DNA of 64,000 bases, from assembly GCA_030152805.1 (NCBI GenBank), contig JASLIG010000123.1:1-64000 (forward strand). The letters run 5' to 3'. The stretch comes from Solirubrobacterales bacterium. Its GTDB lineage: Bacteria; Actinomycetota; Thermoleophilia; Solirubrobacterales; 70-9. Within the stretch, counting starts at the first letter, position 1; each line of letters opens with the position of its first letter. The translations under genes were made by a program, and so were the position numbers. Below are positions 61,749 to 64,000 of the stretch, piece by piece. The notes under the pieces were generated by a model. It was not told the origin of the DNA. It did no database searches and worked only from the letters and a program-made list of their open reading frames with translations.

Positions 61749-62954
61749 TCAGGCAATAGCCCAGGGAGAGCTTCCATCCATGATGCTGGCGGAATAGCTG
61801 TCGAAGGTGCTGCTTTCGATCGCGGCGCGGGCGCGGGTCATCAGCTCCTGCAGGTAGGTGAGGTTGTGGAGGCAGAGGAGGCGGACGGCGGTCAGCTCCT
61901 CGGCGCGGGATAGGTAGCTGAGGTAGTCGCGGTCGTGGTTCTGGCAGGCGGCGCAGGGGCAACCGTCGGCTATTGGGTTGCGGTCGCCTTCGTGCCCCGA
62001 CTTGCGCAGGTCGAGGCGAAAGCGGTTGTCGGGATCGGGGACGAGGGCGACGCCGTGGCGGGCGAGGCGGGTGGGGACGGCGCAGTCGAAGACGTCGAGA
62101 CCGAGGGCGATGCCGGCAAGCAGGTCGTCGATCTCGCCAATGCCGAGGAGGTGCTTGGGGGCTGCCTCGGGAAGGAGCGGGGCGGTCATTGCCAGGACCT
62201 CGCGCATCTCGGCCTTGTCGCGGCCGAGCGTGCCGCCGATCGCGAGGCCGTCGACGCCGGCCACCGAGACGCACTCGGCCGATTCGCGGCGCAGGTCCTC
62301 GTGAACGCCGCCCTGGACGATGCCGAAGACCGCCTGGCGCGGTGGCCCCTCACGCTCGTGCCACTCCAGGCAGCGGTCGAGCCAGCGGTGGGTGCGCTCG
62401 GTGGAGCGAGCCGTGTAGTCGCGGTCGGCGTGGAAGGGAGTGCACTCGTCGAAGACGAGGGCGATGTCGGAGCCGAGGGCGGCCTGAACCTGCATCGAGA
62501 CCTCGGGCGAGATGAACAGCTCCGCGCCGTCGCGGTAGGAACGGAAACGCACCCCCTCCTCCTCGATCGAGACGACCGCGCCCTGCGCCCCGCCCTGGCG
62601 ACCGCTCCCCTTCACCTCGTTGGCAACTCCGCCGTGGGCGAGCGAGAAAACCTGGAAGCCACCCGAGTCCGTGATCAGCGCCCGCCCCCACCCCATGAAC
62701 CCATGCAGTCCACCGGCGGCGGCAATCCTCTCAGGCCCTGGCGAGACGAACAGGTGATACGTGTTCCCCAACACCATCTCGTAGCCAAGATCAGCCACCT
62801 CGCGAGCCTCCAGGCCGCGCACCGTCCCCTTCGTCGCCAACGGTATGAACGCGGGCGTTTGGATCGGCCCGTGCGCTGTATGAAGCACACCCGTGCGCGC
62901 GGCCCCATCCCGGGCTCCGATCTCGAATCTCAGCCTCTCTGACTCAACCCGCAT
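61749..62954 (-). CDS. tgt: Queuine tRNA-ribosyltransferase
   Basis: 401 residues. It exchanges G34 for preQ1 (or queuine) in tRNAs with GUN anticodons. Catalytic Asp residues in ALITDSGGFQVFSL and LDVFDCAVPTR; zinc ligands in CPCAACQNHDRD with the following His. An insertion of about ten residues (KGSGRQGGAQG) lies near residue 115. No queuosine synthesis gene is present in the window. Confidence 0.96.
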   Translation of the reverse strand: MRVESERLRFEIGARDGAARTGVLHTAHGPIQTPAFIPLATKGTVRGLEAREVADLGYEMVLGNTYHLFVSPGPERIAAAGGLHGFMGWGRALITDSGGFQVFSLAHGGVANEVKGSGRQGGAQGAVVSIEEEGVRFRSYRDGAELFISPEVSMQVQAALGSDIALVFDECTPFHADRDYTARSTERTHRWLDRCLEWHEREGPPRQAVFGIVQGGVHEDLRRESAECVSVAGVDGLAIGGTLGRDKAEMREVLAMTAPLLPEAAPKHLLGIGEIDDLLAGIALGLDVFDCAVPTRLARHGVALVPDPDNRFRLDLRKSGHEGDRNPIADGCPCAACQNHDRDYLSYLSRAEELTAVRLLCLHNLTYLQELMTRARAAIESSTFDSYSASIMDGSSPWAIA

Positions 62955-62978
62955 CGCGCGTATCCGACTTTGACCACA

Positions 62979-64000
62979 CTAGGGTGAGGTCAATCCCGGC
63001 TGCGTCATCAGGGAACGCCCAGTCATCGCCGCGGGCTGCTCGATGCCGAGGAGCTCCAGGGCGGTTGGGGCCACGTCGGCGAGGATGCCTTGGTCGCGCA
63101 GCTCGATTCCCTCCGCCGTCACGATCAGCGGAACCGGATTCAACGAGTGAGCGGTGTTGGGCGAGCCGTCGGGCTCGAGCATGTGGTCGCAGTTGCCGTG
63201 GTCGGCGGTGACGATGCAGGCGCCTCCGCTGGTGGTGACCGCCTCGATCACGTCTCCGAGGCAACCGTCGACCGCCTCGACCGCCTCGACCGCGGCGGGA
63301 ATCACGCCGGTGTGGCCGACCATGTCGGGGTTGGCGAAGTTGATGATGCCGAAGCGGTAGTTGCCCTCGCGCCAGTGGCCGACGAAGGCATCGGCGGCCG
63401 CCGGGGCGCTCATCTCCGGCTTGTGGTCGTAGGTCGGCACGTCGCGCGGGGACTCGACCAGGTGGCGCTCTTCCCCATCCCACTCCAGCTCGCGGCCGCC
63501 GTTGAAGAAGTAGGTGACGTGGGCGTACTTCTCGGTCTCGGCGACGTGCAGCTGCCGCTCGCCCGTCGCGGCGATCGTTTCCGCCAGCGTCGTCTTCGGC
63601 CGCGCCTCCGAAAAGGCGACCGGGTAGGGCCAGCCCTTGCGGTACTCGGTCATCGTGGTCAGGTCGAGTGGAGCGCCGCCGCGGGGGAACTCGTCGAAGT
63701 CCGGCTCCGCCAGGGCCCGGGTCATCTGCCGGGCGCGGTCGGGGCGGAAGTTGACGAAGATCCCTACGTCGCCCGCCGCGACCCCGTCATAGTCGCCGAT
63801 CACTGTCGGCTTGACGAACTCGTCGGTATCGCCGCAGTCGTAGGCGGAGGCGATCGCCTCGTCGGAACTGGCAGCGCGCAGGCCCTCGGCGTGGACGATC
63901 GCGTCGTAGGCGAGCTTGGTCCGCTCCCAGCGGGTGTCGCGGTCCATCGCGTAGTAGCGGCCGCTGACCGTGGCGACGCGACCGGCCTGGCGCAACCAGC
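62979..64000 (-). CDS. gpmI: 2,3-bisphosphoglycerate-independent phosphoglycerate mutase, 5' end outside window
   Basis: C-terminal part of about 340 residues; the frame is open to the end of the window. Visible motifs: RVATVSGRYYAMDRDTRWERT, VNFRPDRARQMTRAL, HVTYFFNGGRELEWDGEER, the metal-binding INFANPDMVGHTG and TADHGNCDHM. It interconverts 3- and 2-phosphoglycerate in glycolysis with two Mn ions. The phosphoserine region lies outside. It is followed by tgt on the same strand. Confidence 0.95.
   Translation of the reverse strand, partial: WLRQAGRVATVSGRYYAMDRDTRWERTKLAYDAIVHAEGLRAASSDEAIASAYDCGDTDEFVKPTVIGDYDGVAAGDVGIFVNFRPDRARQMTRALAEPDFDEFPRGGAPLDLTTMTEYRKGWPYPVAFSEARPKTTLAETIAATGERQLHVAETEKYAHVTYFFNGGRELEWDGEERHLVESPRDVPTYDHKPEMSAPAAADAFVGHWREGNYRFGIINFANPDMVGHTGVIPAAVEAVEAVDGCLGDVIEAVTTSGGACIVTADHGNCDHMLEPDGSPNTAHSLNPVPLIVTAEGIELRDQGILADVAPTALELLGIEQPAAMTGRSLMTQPGLTSP

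Overview
The window is high-GC bacterial DNA with dense, often overlapping genes, many GTG and TTG starts, an actinobacterial-type LexA box, a glutamine synthetase of the GSI-alpha kind and cytochrome c maturation genes of the Ccm type. Together with the style of the large secreted proteins this suggests an actinobacterium, most likely of the Thermoleophilia/Solirubrobacterales group. That placement is an inference from gene content; no rRNA is present to settle it.

Bases 1 to 17 kb are ordinary chromosome: a pair of acyl-CoA dehydrogenases, an acyl-CoA ligase, a GGDEF-EAL protein, a YyaL-type thioredoxin protein coupled to an MMPL transporter, glutamine synthetase, an RlpA-like protein, RNase P RNA with its terminator, an SDR enzyme and lexA with its own SOS box. 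A stand-alone ATPase at 2.4-3.6 kb has an unusual AT-rich promoter full of repeated half-sites.

Bases 17.1 to 34.4 kb are accessory. A tRNA-Leu(GAG) gene is followed by two more copies of its 3' half (at 24.9 and 27.3 kb), which delimit two integrated elements in tandem (about 7.8 and 2.4 kb). The first carries a tyrosine integrase broken by a frameshift and a stop; the second keeps only an integrase C-terminus. Between them lie small enzymes (hydrolase, cupin, SRPBCC, VOC), membrane proteins of unknown role and gene fragments (EEP nuclease, CHAD domain, integrase). Beyond the third copy come three toxin-antitoxin pairs (two VapBC-type, one DUF5615/DUF433-like) and a compact four-gene operon (28.5-31.1 kb): a 53-residue precursor-like peptide, two unfamiliar proteins and an Fe(II)/2-oxoglutarate dioxygenase. 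This operon, which looks like a small uncharacterised RiPP-type pathway, is the strongest candidate for something new.

Bases 34.4 to 64 kb return to core-like chromosome: DUF2252, MFS exporter and GAP proteins; a zinc uptake operon with a permease fused to its binding protein, followed by zur and headed by a Zur-like box; dtd; a methyltransferase and two acetyltransferases; an alkane hydroxylase operon (alkB, rubredoxin, TetR) with an operator-like dyad; secG; ccmF and ccmE, with ccmG and ccmH further on; a 967-residue secreted protein with repeated Cys motifs; tRNA-Gly(CCC); another VapBC pair with a palindromic operator; argS; a metallophosphoesterase; a lipoprotein and a Ser/Thr kinase; tgt; and a gpmI gene cut by the window end.

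Two structural repeat families stand out. One is a pair of long hairpins (13.4 and 50.4 kb) with the same inner sequence and the same 33-nt loop but locus-specific outer stems, both at the ends of convergent genes. The other is a tandem pair of 43-bp hairpins (49.6 kb) with compensating base changes between ccmE and an SDR gene.
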